Below, piece after piece: positions 6,526 through 13,553 of a DNA stretch of 13,995 bases. The stretch is taken from assembly GCA_002049945.1 (NCBI GenBank), contig MVCT01000008.1, positions 1 through 13,995 on the forward strand, written 5' to 3'. Origin of the DNA: Candidatus Cloacimonas sp. 4484_140 (GTDB lineage: Bacteria > Cloacimonadota > Cloacimonadia > JGIOTU-2). Below the pieces are notes generated by a model. That model was given only the letters and a program-made list of their open reading frames with translations, was not told the origin of the DNA and made no database searches. The position numbers were made by a program, and so were the translations under genes. Each line of letters begins with the position of its first letter. The first letter of the stretch is position 1.

Positions 6526-7845
6526 ATGAAAAAATATATTGCTGAAAATTTTTTATATCATATCTGGGATGAACAGCATCTCAAAGATAATATTAGAACT
6601 GTTTCCGGTAATAAGATAGAGATCCTTTTTCAAGGTAAATGGAATACAGATGCCGGACCCGATTTCGTAAACGGTATTATTCTCTTTGATGGCAAAAAAG
6701 TTCAGGGAGATGTTGAGATACACAAGTATGAGTACGATTGGAAAGCTCACAATCATCATGAGGATAAAAATTATAATAATGTGATCCTTCATGTAGTCTT
6801 CACAAATAGCCAGAATGCTGAATTCACCATCTCTGAAAATGGTAACAAAGTACCAATACTGGAACTCCAGCTCAATCTTGACGAGCAAATAGATAAATTA
6901 TGGAAACGATACGGACAAAAACCATTTGATATATCACAGCAAAAAACCATAGAATGCCTTCTAATAAGGGATTTGCAAGATTTAAATAAATTAAAAAGCA
7001 TTCTCCTCAATCTGGGTAAAGAACGTTTTTTAAAAAAGTGTAAACGCTTCTCTGCAGAACTTTACAACTCGGATTTTAATCAGATTTTGTATGAAGGAAT
7101 AATTGAAGCTCTCGGATACGGCAAGAATAAAATGCCATTTTTCAAGCTGGCAAAACTGCTTCCTTTTCAGGAATTGAAAACCTTTATTAATGACTGCGTA
7201 GATTATCAGGATATCTTCTTCATCTTTATGTATAAATGTGGATTTGATCTTCATGATTACAGTTTCAGTTTCATCGACGAAGAACTTCTGGAGCGCTTTG
7301 ATACCGTATGCTCACAATTTGCAACAAGAATGAAGGAAACATTGCAGAAAGATGATTGGAATTTCTTCCGTTGCCGTCCGCAGAATCATCCCGTGAACAG
7401 ACTTTGGCAGATCTCACCTTTTATCTACTCCGCTCTCAAACAGGGAAACCTGATCAACTCGATCATTGCACTTTTTAGTTACGGTAATTCACAGAAAATT
7501 GATGCAAAGAAAATTGAAAAAGAATTTTCAAACTTATTGAGCAAAGGAGATCATCCCTCAATCGGCTCTTCCCGATGTAGAGATATTTTCTCAAATATAA
7601 TTCTGCCGATATGTTATGTTTATGCTCAAACACTTCAGTATGATACATTACAAAAAGTGATCTTTAAGGTATATGGTGATCTACCAAAACTATCTGAAAA
7701 CTATATTACTTATTATATTCACACTCTTTTGAATGATGGCATTCATTTCCGTATTAACCTGCAAATGCAACAAGGTATGATCCAGCTCTATTACCAGTTC
7801 TGCGCTCAACATGAGTGTGATAATTGTGTTGCTAACCTGAAATAA
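6526..7845 (+). CDS. DUF2851 family protein, unknown function
   Basis: The product is a 439-residue protein of the DUF2851 family, found mainly in Bacteroidetes and relatives, with no established function. The conserved N-terminal block is clear: FLYHIW, GKWNTDAGPDF (D46), GDVEIH (E64, H66), W-x2-H75-x-H77-H-x-D80, then Y-x-NVILHVVF. The spacing Asp-x17-Glu-x-His looks like a variant of the PD-(D/E)xK nuclease core, an inference only. The C terminus has C426-x2-H429-x-C431-x2-C434, a possible zinc site also typical of this family. The ATG at 6526 is preferred because AAGGA stands 4 bases upstream; an in-frame GTG at 6508 would add six residues (MGKKEK) that precede the family's start and lacks a Shine-Dalgarno. 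No signal peptide or membrane helix is seen, so it is probably cytoplasmic. It stands alone between HU and a repeat-rich spacer. Confidence 0.9.
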   Translation: MKKYIAENFLYHIWDEQHLKDNIRTVSGNKIEILFQGKWNTDAGPDFVNGIILFDGKKVQGDVEIHKYEYDWKAHNHHEDKNYNNVILHVVFTNSQNAEFTISENGNKVPILELQLNLDEQIDKLWKRYGQKPFDISQQKTIECLLIRDLQDLNKLKSILLNLGKERFLKKCKRFSAELYNSDFNQILYEGIIEALGYGKNKMPFFKLAKLLPFQELKTFINDCVDYQDIFFIFMYKCGFDLHDYSFSFIDEELLERFDTVCSQFATRMKETLQKDDWNFFRCRPQNHPVNRLWQISPFIYSALKQGNLINSIIALFSYGNSQKIDAKKIEKEFSNLLSKGDHPSIGSSRCRDIFSNIILPICYVYAQTLQYDTLQKVIFKVYGDLPKLSENYITYYIHTLLNDGIHFRINLQMQQGMIQLYYQFCAQHECDNCVANLK

Positions 7846-7934
7846 GGAAACAAATAATCTCTATAATTTCCTCCTCTCGCCTTCTTAAAACAGAAATCCT
7901 TTTAAAAACTTGAGACATTTCTTCTGTGCTGTAA

Positions 7935-7950
7935 TCCGCCAGCTGGCGGA
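7935..7950. repeat. Perfect 16-bp palindrome TCCGCCAGCTGGCGGA
   Basis: The sequence equals its own reverse complement and is much more GC-rich than its surroundings. It lies about 90 bp after the DUF2851 stop. It could be a dispersed palindromic unit or an operator; no T tract follows, so it is not an intrinsic terminator. Confidence 0.6.
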
Positions 7951-8007
7951 TGAAGTTGAGTCGTAGAGCATGTCTTAAGTTGTAGTGTGTCCACGAATTA
8001 CTTATCA

Positions 8008-8090
8008 CAAGCTCTCCGATCCGTCTCCGTTACTCTACGCCGTGACGGGCTTGTGACAAGAAATTCAAGCTCTAGATCCGTCTCCGTTAC
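8008..8090. repeat. Pair of 25-26 bp direct repeats
   Basis: CAAGCTCTCCGATCCGTCTC continuing to CGTTAC (8008-8033) recurs as CAAGCTCTAGATCCGTCTC continuing to CGTTAC (8066-8090), differing only by CC versus A after CAAGCTCT. The copies start 58 bp apart. The first copy is also bracketed by an inverted repeat, CACAAGC (8006-8012) with GCTTGTG (8049-8055). Only two units exist, so this is not a CRISPR array. Confidence 0.75.
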
Positions 8091-8142
8091 GCCCGGACAA
8101 GACGCCTTGGCAGGACGGCTTCGTTTCATAAAAAGGAGTGTC

Positions 8143-8200
8143 ATTCCCGAGCCCCATCGGGAATCCAGAATTATTAAATTGTGTTATTATTTTCTGGATT
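8143..8200. repeat. Dispersed hairpin repeat, GTCATTCCC...GGGAATCCAG type
   Basis: ATTCCCGA (8143-8150) pairs perfectly with TCGGGAAT (8157-8164) around a 6-base loop. The downstream arm overlaps AATCCAGAA (8162-8170), which also pairs perfectly with TTCTGGATT (8192-8200), so two alternative stems are possible. The flanks GTCATTCCC and GGGAATCCAG recur at 13453-13502. Similar intergenic repeats occur in many bacterial genomes; mobility and function are not established. Confidence 0.65.
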
Positions 8201-8472
8201 ATAATTAAGATATTTCATAGATTAAGAAAATTTTGTAGATAGACAATTATTTAACATCCTTCTTCATTTCACTTCGCTGTGACAACCACAGAAATCAAAG
8301 AAAAAAAGGAAAAGTTTTTTTAACATTTCAGTTCAATAATTATATCAGCGACAATCTGTGCACTATTTCTCTCTTGTTCTCATTCTTCGAAAATTGTTGA
8401 GTACATGCCCGTTAAGTCCACAAAATATTTGACAACCTTTTCCATGAAAATCCCACTGTGATTTAATAAATT

Positions 8473-9792
8473 ATGACTATACCGATCGTTGCAATAGTAG
8501 GACGCCCGAACGTGGGCAAATCAACCATTTTTAACAGGATGGTGAAGAGGAAACTTGCGATCGTTGATAAGGAATCCGGAGTCACAAGGGATAGAAAATA
8601 TTATCAAACCGAATGGAATGGCTATCCCTTCATCGTTGTGGATACAGGCGGGATCGTACCAAGTACAAAGGATACAATGAAGCTCTCCATCAGAGATCAA
8701 GCTGAGCTTGCAATTGAAGAAGCTGATTTGATTGTATTTGTGACAGATTGTAAGATCGGTATTACAGATTATGACCAGCAAATCGCAAAAATGCTCTTCC
8801 CGGTTCAGGACAAAGTGATCTTTACTGTAAATAAGGTTGATAATGACAAAGAAGAGCTGGAAGTTTATGAGTTCATGAATCTCGGGTTTGGTGATCCTAT
8901 TGGTATTTCTGCTATCAGTGGAAGAAACTTTTCAGAACTTCGGGATCAGATCGTGAACAAATTACCATCTATTTCTGAAATGGAAGAGCAGTTCAAAGAA
9001 GATACGATCAAGATCGCAGTTGTCGGCAAGCCGAATGTTGGAAAATCCTCATTAGTAAATAAGATCATAGGGCAAAATGCTGTCATTGTTAATGATATTC
9101 CGGGTACTACTCGTGATTCCGTACATCTGAATTTCGAATATAACGGCTGCAATATGACCATCATAGATACAGCCGGACTGCGCAGAAAAAGCAGGGTAAA
9201 GTTCGGGATTGAGTATTTTAGCAACCTGAGAAGTCTCCGCAGTATTAATGATGCAGACATCGTACTTGTTCTTCTCGATGCTCAGGAAGAAATTTCTGTT
9301 CAGGATAAGCGGATCATTGAATATGCTCAATCCCAGTACAAAGCGCTCATTCTCATTGTCAATAAATGGGATGTGATCGAAAAAGATCATAAAACAGCAA
9401 AAAAATACGAAGAGGAAATTCGCTACAGTTTGAATTATGCAAGCTATGCACCGCTCATTTTTATCTCTGCGAAGAGCGGACAGCGTGTAAGAAAACTTCT
9501 CGATCTTGTCCTCTTTGTGAACAAACAACGAGAGAAAAGAATTCCTACACACGATATGAATGCCTTTCTGCAAAAGATCGTTGCACAAAATCCTCCAACT
9601 CATACTTCACACAAACGAGTTAAATTCTATTACGCATCCCAGGTCGATACCAATCCCCCGCTTTTCCTATTTGTTATGAATAATGCCACGCTTATTACAG
9701 AAAATTATAAAAGATACATACGTAATCAGATCCGAAACGAATTCGGTTTTGACGGCGTCACGATCAAATTAAAATTTAAGGATAAATCATGA
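8473..9792 (+). CDS. der: Ribosome-associating GTPase Der (EngA)
   Basis: Der is an essential GTPase with two G domains and a C-terminal KH-like domain that assists 50S subunit assembly. The 439-residue length is typical. The first G domain shows G1 GRPNVGKS (10-17), DTGG (57-60) and NKVD (120-123). The second shows GKPNVGKS (185-192), DTAG (232-235) and NKWD (297-300), and the remaining C-terminal part is the KH-like domain. The ATG gives the family-typical N terminus just before G1, although no Shine-Dalgarno is visible in the AT-rich leader. It opens the der-plsY-purF-rfaE1-rfaE2 run, and its TGA overlaps the plsY ATG by 4 bp (ATGA). Confidence 0.97.
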   Translation: MTIPIVAIVGRPNVGKSTIFNRMVKRKLAIVDKESGVTRDRKYYQTEWNGYPFIVVDTGGIVPSTKDTMKLSIRDQAELAIEEADLIVFVTDCKIGITDYDQQIAKMLFPVQDKVIFTVNKVDNDKEELEVYEFMNLGFGDPIGISAISGRNFSELRDQIVNKLPSISEMEEQFKEDTIKIAVVGKPNVGKSSLVNKIIGQNAVIVNDIPGTTRDSVHLNFEYNGCNMTIIDTAGLRRKSRVKFGIEYFSNLRSLRSINDADIVLVLLDAQEEISVQDKRIIEYAQSQYKALILIVNKWDVIEKDHKTAKKYEEEIRYSLNYASYAPLIFISAKSGQRVRKLLDLVLFVNKQREKRIPTHDMNAFLQKIVAQNPPTHTSHKRVKFYYASQVDTNPPLFLFVMNNATLITENYKRYIRNQIRNEFGFDGVTIKLKFKDKS

Positions 9793-10460
9793 TCCTTTTT
9801 GTTTCACTGCTCATCTCCTATTTTCTTGGTGCGATACCAAGCGGTTTTATTTTGGGTAAGATCATCAAAAAAATTGATATTCGGGAACACGGGAGCAAGA
9901 ATATCGGAGCAACAAATGTTTTGCGAACTATCGGAGTTGTGCCGGGTATCATTTCACTTATTTTTGATTTCTTCAAAGGATTTTTCGCGGTTGAGATTGG
10001 ACGGCTTCTACTTGCACAATCCTGCGAACACACCATTTTTGGATTCAATCCATTCCTTGATTATACAAATCCTCAAACCTATCAAATCGCGATCGTAGCA
10101 ATAGGATTAGCTGCGATAATCGGACATATTTATCCGGTTTTCCTGAAGTTCAAGGGTGGAAAAGGTATGGCAACTGGCGCAGGTGTATTGATGAACCTGC
10201 TCCCAATACCATTGCTCATTGCTGTTGGAGTATTCCTCGTAATTGCAGCACTGTCGCGCTATATTTCTCTCGCTTCTCTTTGTGCAGTTCTCTCTTTCTG
10301 GATAGTTGAGCTCGTACTAAATATACCTAAGTTTAATGAAATTCCTTATCTTATTTTAACAACTTGTATCACAGTTCTAATAATATATCGTCATAAAGAA
10401 AATATCATCCGTCTGCGTAAGGGTGAGGAATCAAAAATATCATTTAGAAAGAAAATGTAA
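9789..10460 (+). CDS. plsY: Glycerol-3-phosphate acyltransferase PlsY
   Basis: PlsY is an integral membrane enzyme that transfers the acyl group from acyl-phosphate to glycerol 3-phosphate, the first step of phosphatidic acid synthesis. The 223 residues contain several hydrophobic helices and the three family motifs: SGF followed by GSKNIGATN (35-43), GHIYPVFLKFKGGKG (112-126), and HKENIIRLRKGEE (202-214). Length is slightly above the common 190-215 because of a longer loop near residues 78-98. It overlaps der by 4 bp, a sign of translational coupling, and is followed after 7 bp by purF. A der-plsY neighbourhood is common in bacteria. The partner PlsX is not in the window. Confidence 0.96.
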   Translation: MILFVSLLISYFLGAIPSGFILGKIIKKIDIREHGSKNIGATNVLRTIGVVPGIISLIFDFFKGFFAVEIGRLLLAQSCEHTIFGFNPFLDYTNPQTYQIAIVAIGLAAIIGHIYPVFLKFKGGKGMATGAGVLMNLLPIPLLIAVGVFLVIAALSRYISLASLCAVLSFWIVELVLNIPKFNEIPYLILTTCITVLIIYRHKENIIRLRKGEESKISFRKKM

Positions 10461-10467
10461 TAAAATT

Positions 10468-11850
10468 ATGTGCGGAATCATTGGAATATTTCAGAGAGAT
10501 AAAAAGAGCGAATCAGCTTCCCGGCTTGCAGTTCTTGGTCTTTTTGCAGAGCAGCACCGCGGGCAGGAAAGCTGCGGCATCGCTTACTTTGACGGACAAA
10601 AAATACAGCTCATAAAAAAGATGGGGCTTGTTAAAGAAGTTTTTAATGAAAAAATACTTGAAGATATGCACTCCCATATTGCGATCGGTCATGTTCGTTA
10701 TCCCACTAAAGGAACTTCAGACATTGGAAACGCACAACCCCATATATTTAGCAATCTTTCAGGACCTATGTTTGCACTCGCAAGTAACGGCGATATAGTA
10801 AATTATCAAGAATTGCGTGATGAACTCGAGTCAAAGGATGTCTTTTTTGAATCTGATAATGACGGCGAGCTTATTCTTAAATATATCGCTTACTATCATG
10901 AAAAACAAGGACTCTCGATCGTCGATTCGATCAAAAATGTCATGCGACATTTTCAGGGTTCTTACTCGGCAGTTCTGCTTATCAAAGACGAACTATATGC
11001 CTTTCGTGATCCATATAGCAACCGTCCTTTCATATTTGGCGAGCTCGACGATGGCACTTATGTGTTCGCATCAGAATCATGCTCCATAGATATAATCAGG
11101 GCTGAATTCAAAAAGGAAGTATCACCATCCGAGATCATTCATGTAAGTGGAAATGGAATGCGATCAATTCAACTGAATCCGGAGGAATTTCGGGATAGAA
11201 AACATACTGCTCACTGCGTGTTTGAACTCATATATTTTTCACGTCCGGACAGTGTTGTTTACAACCATGCAGTTTACGCATTTCGAGAAATTCTCGGAAA
11301 AAAACTCGCAGAAAAAGAAGATATTATTGCAGATGTTGTTATACCTGTGCCGGACTCGAGCAATTTTATTGCCCTGGGATATGCAAAGGAGCTTGGTATC
11401 GATTTCAATTTTGGTCTCATTAGAAATCACTATGTAGGGCGTACATTTATTGCACCGGAACAAACAATTCGAGATGAAAATGTCAGCCAGAAATTCAATC
11501 CTCTACCAGGTTATCTAAAAGGAAAAAAAGTAACGCTGATCGATGATTCCATTGTGCGTGGTACAACTTTGAGAAAAATAATTAAAATGGTGCGTAATCA
11601 TGGCGCAAAGGAAGTCCACGTGCGAATCGGCTCCCCTATGGTGAAATATTCCTGCTATTACGGAATAGATACACCCACCATGGAAGAACTTATTGCAAAT
11701 CAAAAAACCGTTGAGGACATCGCTGCCTTTCTGCAAGCTGATTCTCTTCGTTATCTTACTGTACCTGAGCTTAAAAGTCTCATTAAAGATAATAATGATT
11801 TTTGCTTTGCATGTTTTGATGGGAACTACCCCATCCATTTGAAGGAGTAA
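10468..11850 (+). CDS. purF: Amidophosphoribosyltransferase PurF, Fe-S cluster type
   Basis: PurF makes 5-phosphoribosylamine from PRPP and glutamine, the committed step of purine synthesis. The start at 10468 gives MCGIIGIF, so the Ntn-hydrolase nucleophile C2 becomes N-terminal after Met removal and no propeptide is needed. An upstream in-frame ATG inside plsY would bury this Cys and is rejected. The glutaminase domain has HVRYPTKG (75-82) and NG (107-108); the phosphoribosyltransferase domain has NHYVGRTFI (320-328) and the PRPP loop DDSIVRGTT (359-367). C250, C396, C446 and C449 match the four [4Fe-4S] ligands of Bacillus subtilis PurF, so an oxygen-sensitive cluster is expected. Two usually conserved segments deviate: DPYSNRPF (181-188) instead of DPxGIRPL and ASNGD for AHNGN. 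Length is 460. Confidence 0.94.
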   Translation: MCGIIGIFQRDKKSESASRLAVLGLFAEQHRGQESCGIAYFDGQKIQLIKKMGLVKEVFNEKILEDMHSHIAIGHVRYPTKGTSDIGNAQPHIFSNLSGPMFALASNGDIVNYQELRDELESKDVFFESDNDGELILKYIAYYHEKQGLSIVDSIKNVMRHFQGSYSAVLLIKDELYAFRDPYSNRPFIFGELDDGTYVFASESCSIDIIRAEFKKEVSPSEIIHVSGNGMRSIQLNPEEFRDRKHTAHCVFELIYFSRPDSVVYNHAVYAFREILGKKLAEKEDIIADVVIPVPDSSNFIALGYAKELGIDFNFGLIRNHYVGRTFIAPEQTIRDENVSQKFNPLPGYLKGKKVTLIDDSIVRGTTLRKIIKMVRNHGAKEVHVRIGSPMVKYSCYYGIDTPTMEELIANQKTVEDIAAFLQADSLRYLTVPELKSLIKDNNDFCFACFDGNYPIHLKE

Positions 11851-11851
11851 T

Positions 11852-12847
11852 ATGAATATTGATGAACACATTCTTAATAAAATATTTGAAACGATAACCT
11901 CAAAAAAAATTCTTGTTGTCGGTGACCTTATGCTGGATCACTACATTATTGGAGATGTTGACCGGATCTCGCCGGAAGCACCTGTACAGGTCGTGAAGGT
12001 GGAAAAGGAAAAATTTGGTCCCGGCGGCGCTGCAAATGTTGCTCAAAATATTGAAGCTCTCGGTGCGGAACCCATCATTATTGGAACTGTTGGGAACGAC
12101 CAGAGTGGAGAAAAACTCAAACAGATATTCCGAAAAAATAACATTTCCGACGAAGGGATATTTACCAATACTCACCACCCGACAACACAGAAAACCCGCA
12201 TCATTGCTCGCAATCAGCAGCTTGTGCGTATCGATTTTGAAAAAGACGATGAAATCGAAGATGAAGTATTGAAAGCTATTAAAAAATATGCAAAAAAAAT
12301 AGTTCCTGAAATCGATGGTATCATTCTGCAGGACTACAATAAAGGACTGCTTACAAAAGAGCTTATCCATCTTTTCACATCTCTGGCACAAAAGCATCAT
12401 AAATTCATCGGTATTGACCCGAAAGCAAAGAATTTCTTTGAATATAAAAATGTTACTTTCTTCAAACCAAACAAGCACGAAGCTGAGAAAAATCTTCAAT
12501 ATGAAATCAAATCTGATGAAGATCTGAAGATCGTTGCTCAGAAGCTCATGGAAAAACTCAATTGCTCATACGTTGTGATCACACTCGGTTCAAACGGCAT
12601 GTTTATTTGCGATGATCAAAACAACTCCTGGCAAATCCCCACTTTTTCTCAGGAAGTTTATGATGTCTCAGGTGCAGGAGATACGGTCATCAGCATGCTT
12701 ATGCTTGCGATAACAGCGAATTGTGATATCAAAACTGCATCTATCATTGCGAATCATGCTGCAGGTGTTGTATGCGGAAAAGTGGGAACTGCAACTGCTT
12801 CCTCTGCCGAGATAATCACATCCTTCAAGAAATGGAATGAATCATGA
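11852..12847 (+). CDS. rfaE1: D-glycero-beta-D-manno-heptose-7-phosphate kinase (RfaE domain I)
   Basis: This PfkB-family sugar kinase phosphorylates heptose 7-phosphate at C1 in ADP-heptose synthesis for the LPS inner core. It corresponds to the N-terminal half of HldE. In 331 residues one sees the N-terminal VVGDLMLDHYIIGDVDRISPE block (22-42 region), the substrate loop GPGGAANVA (56-64), KPN (205-207), and the PfkB signature GAGDT (274-278) with catalytic D277. The start is well supported: AAGGAG lies 5 bases before the ATG, which comes one base after the purF stop. Its TGA overlaps the rfaE2 ATG by 4 bp, so the two halves of HldE are made as coupled separate proteins here. Confidence 0.95.
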   Translation: MNIDEHILNKIFETITSKKILVVGDLMLDHYIIGDVDRISPEAPVQVVKVEKEKFGPGGAANVAQNIEALGAEPIIIGTVGNDQSGEKLKQIFRKNNISDEGIFTNTHHPTTQKTRIIARNQQLVRIDFEKDDEIEDEVLKAIKKYAKKIVPEIDGIILQDYNKGLLTKELIHLFTSLAQKHHKFIGIDPKAKNFFEYKNVTFFKPNKHEAEKNLQYEIKSDEDLKIVAQKLMEKLNCSYVVITLGSNGMFICDDQNNSWQIPTFSQEVYDVSGAGDTVISMLMLAITANCDIKTASIIANHAAGVVCGKVGTATASSAEIITSFKKWNES

Positions 12848-13308
12848 TCGCAACAAGACAAGAGATAGCCAAAATTGCTCAAAACCTTCATGACGCAGAT
12901 AGAAAAATAGTATTCACAAACGGTTGCTTTGATATAATTCACAGAGGACATATCGAATACCTGAATAAAGCAAAAAAACTTGGAGACATCCTGATCATCG
13001 GGTTGAATAGCGATGATTCTGTGCGAAGACTCAAAGGGATTAATCGTCCTATTAACTATGAGCAGGACAGAGCTGTAGTGCTCGACAACCTCAAATCTGT
13101 GGATTATGTCTGCCTTTTTGATGAGGATACACCTTATGAGCTCATCAAGATCGTGCAACCGGATATCCTTGTGAAGGGTGGTGATTGGTCTGTCCAGGAT
13201 ATTGTTGGAAGCGATATCGTACTTGCGCTTGGCGGAGAAGTAAAAAGTCTGCATTTTATTGAAGGCAAATCAACGAGCGATATTATTGAAAAGATCAAAA
13301 ACTCGTAA
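12844..13308 (+). CDS. rfaE2: D-glycero-beta-D-manno-heptose 1-phosphate adenylyltransferase (RfaE domain II)
   Basis: The enzyme transfers AMP to heptose 1-phosphate and corresponds to the C-terminal half of HldE. In 154 residues the cytidylyltransferase-like fold is marked by FTNGCFDIIHRGH with the HxGH motif at 33-36, the LNSDDSVRRLKG block, KGGDW, IVGSDIV, and EGKSTSDII near the C terminus, equivalent to the ISxTS-type motif. Length is normal for the stand-alone form. The start codon overlaps rfaE1 (ATGA). GmhA, GmhB and RfaD, needed for the rest of the pathway, are not in the window. It is the last gene of the plus-strand run; no clear intrinsic terminator follows. Confidence 0.95.
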   Translation: MIATRQEIAKIAQNLHDADRKIVFTNGCFDIIHRGHIEYLNKAKKLGDILIIGLNSDDSVRRLKGINRPINYEQDRAVVLDNLKSVDYVCLFDEDTPYELIKIVQPDILVKGGDWSVQDIVGSDIVLALGGEVKSLHFIEGKSTSDIIEKIKNS

Positions 13309-13553
13309 AACGTCTTGAATAGAACGCCAGTCTTCGCTTCGCCACGACAGGACGCCGTGGCAGGCATAGAGCACCCATCTTCATTTCATTACGTCGTGGT
13401 AGGCAGAGAAATTTTTGACTTAAGACAAAATAATTCCCCACAAAAAGAGATTGTCATTCCCTCGAAAGCTTGTCCTCAACTAGATTGGGGATGGGAATCC
13501 AGTATTTTCTTTGAACTAAAGGATACACTCTGGAAGTTAGAGAAAATCTACTT
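13309..13553. repeat. Repeat-bearing spacer sharing modules with 7846-8472
   Basis: No gene is visible in this 245-bp spacer. It begins with a hairpin, GCCACG (13341-13346) with CGTGGC (13356-13361). It carries two copies of a CGYCGTGGYAGGC module (13353-13365 and near 13391-13403), related to GACGCCTTGGCAGG at 8101-8114 (13 of 14 identical to 13351-13364) and CGCCGTGACGGGC near 8039. A second GTCATTCCC...GGGAATCCAG element spans 13453-13502, with a longer interior than the copy at 8140. The element ends about 50 bp before the radical SAM gene. Confidence 0.6.

Larger units (their letters stand above)
7846..8472. other. 627-bp gene-free spacer with several repeats
   Basis: No convincing gene is present on either strand. 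The stretch from about 7930 to 8170 is clearly GC-richer than the surrounding DNA and contains a perfect 16-bp palindrome, a tandem pair of 25-26 bp direct repeats, and a GTCATTCCC...GGGAATCCAG hairpin repeat. Parts of these recur in the spacer at 13309-13553. From 8200 on the DNA is AT-rich and carries TTGACA at 8429-8434 without a matching -10; der therefore lacks a recognisable promoter or Shine-Dalgarno in this sequence. Confidence 0.7.

Noticed and set aside
8008..8090. Possible CRISPR array
   Set aside because: There are only two repeat units with one indel between them, a single interval of 32 bp, and no cas gene nearby.
7987..8208. 73-codon plus-strand frame in the repeat-rich spacer
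   Set aside because: It is made of the two direct repeats and the hairpin repeat; the internal peptide duplication reflects repeated DNA, not a protein.
8429..8434. TTGACA upstream of der as a promoter
   Set aside because: No acceptable -10 lies 15-19 bp downstream.
9052..9603. 183-codon minus-strand frame opposite der
   Set aside because: It is a shadow of the der coding sequence, whose GTPase motifs are complete in the plus frame.
10423..10467. 15 extra N-terminal codons for PurF inside plsY
   Set aside because: They would bury the catalytic Cys2; the sequence has no recognisable PurF propeptide.
11900..12499. 199-codon minus-strand frame opposite rfaE1
   Set aside because: It is Phe-rich shadow sequence opposite an intact PfkB-family kinase.
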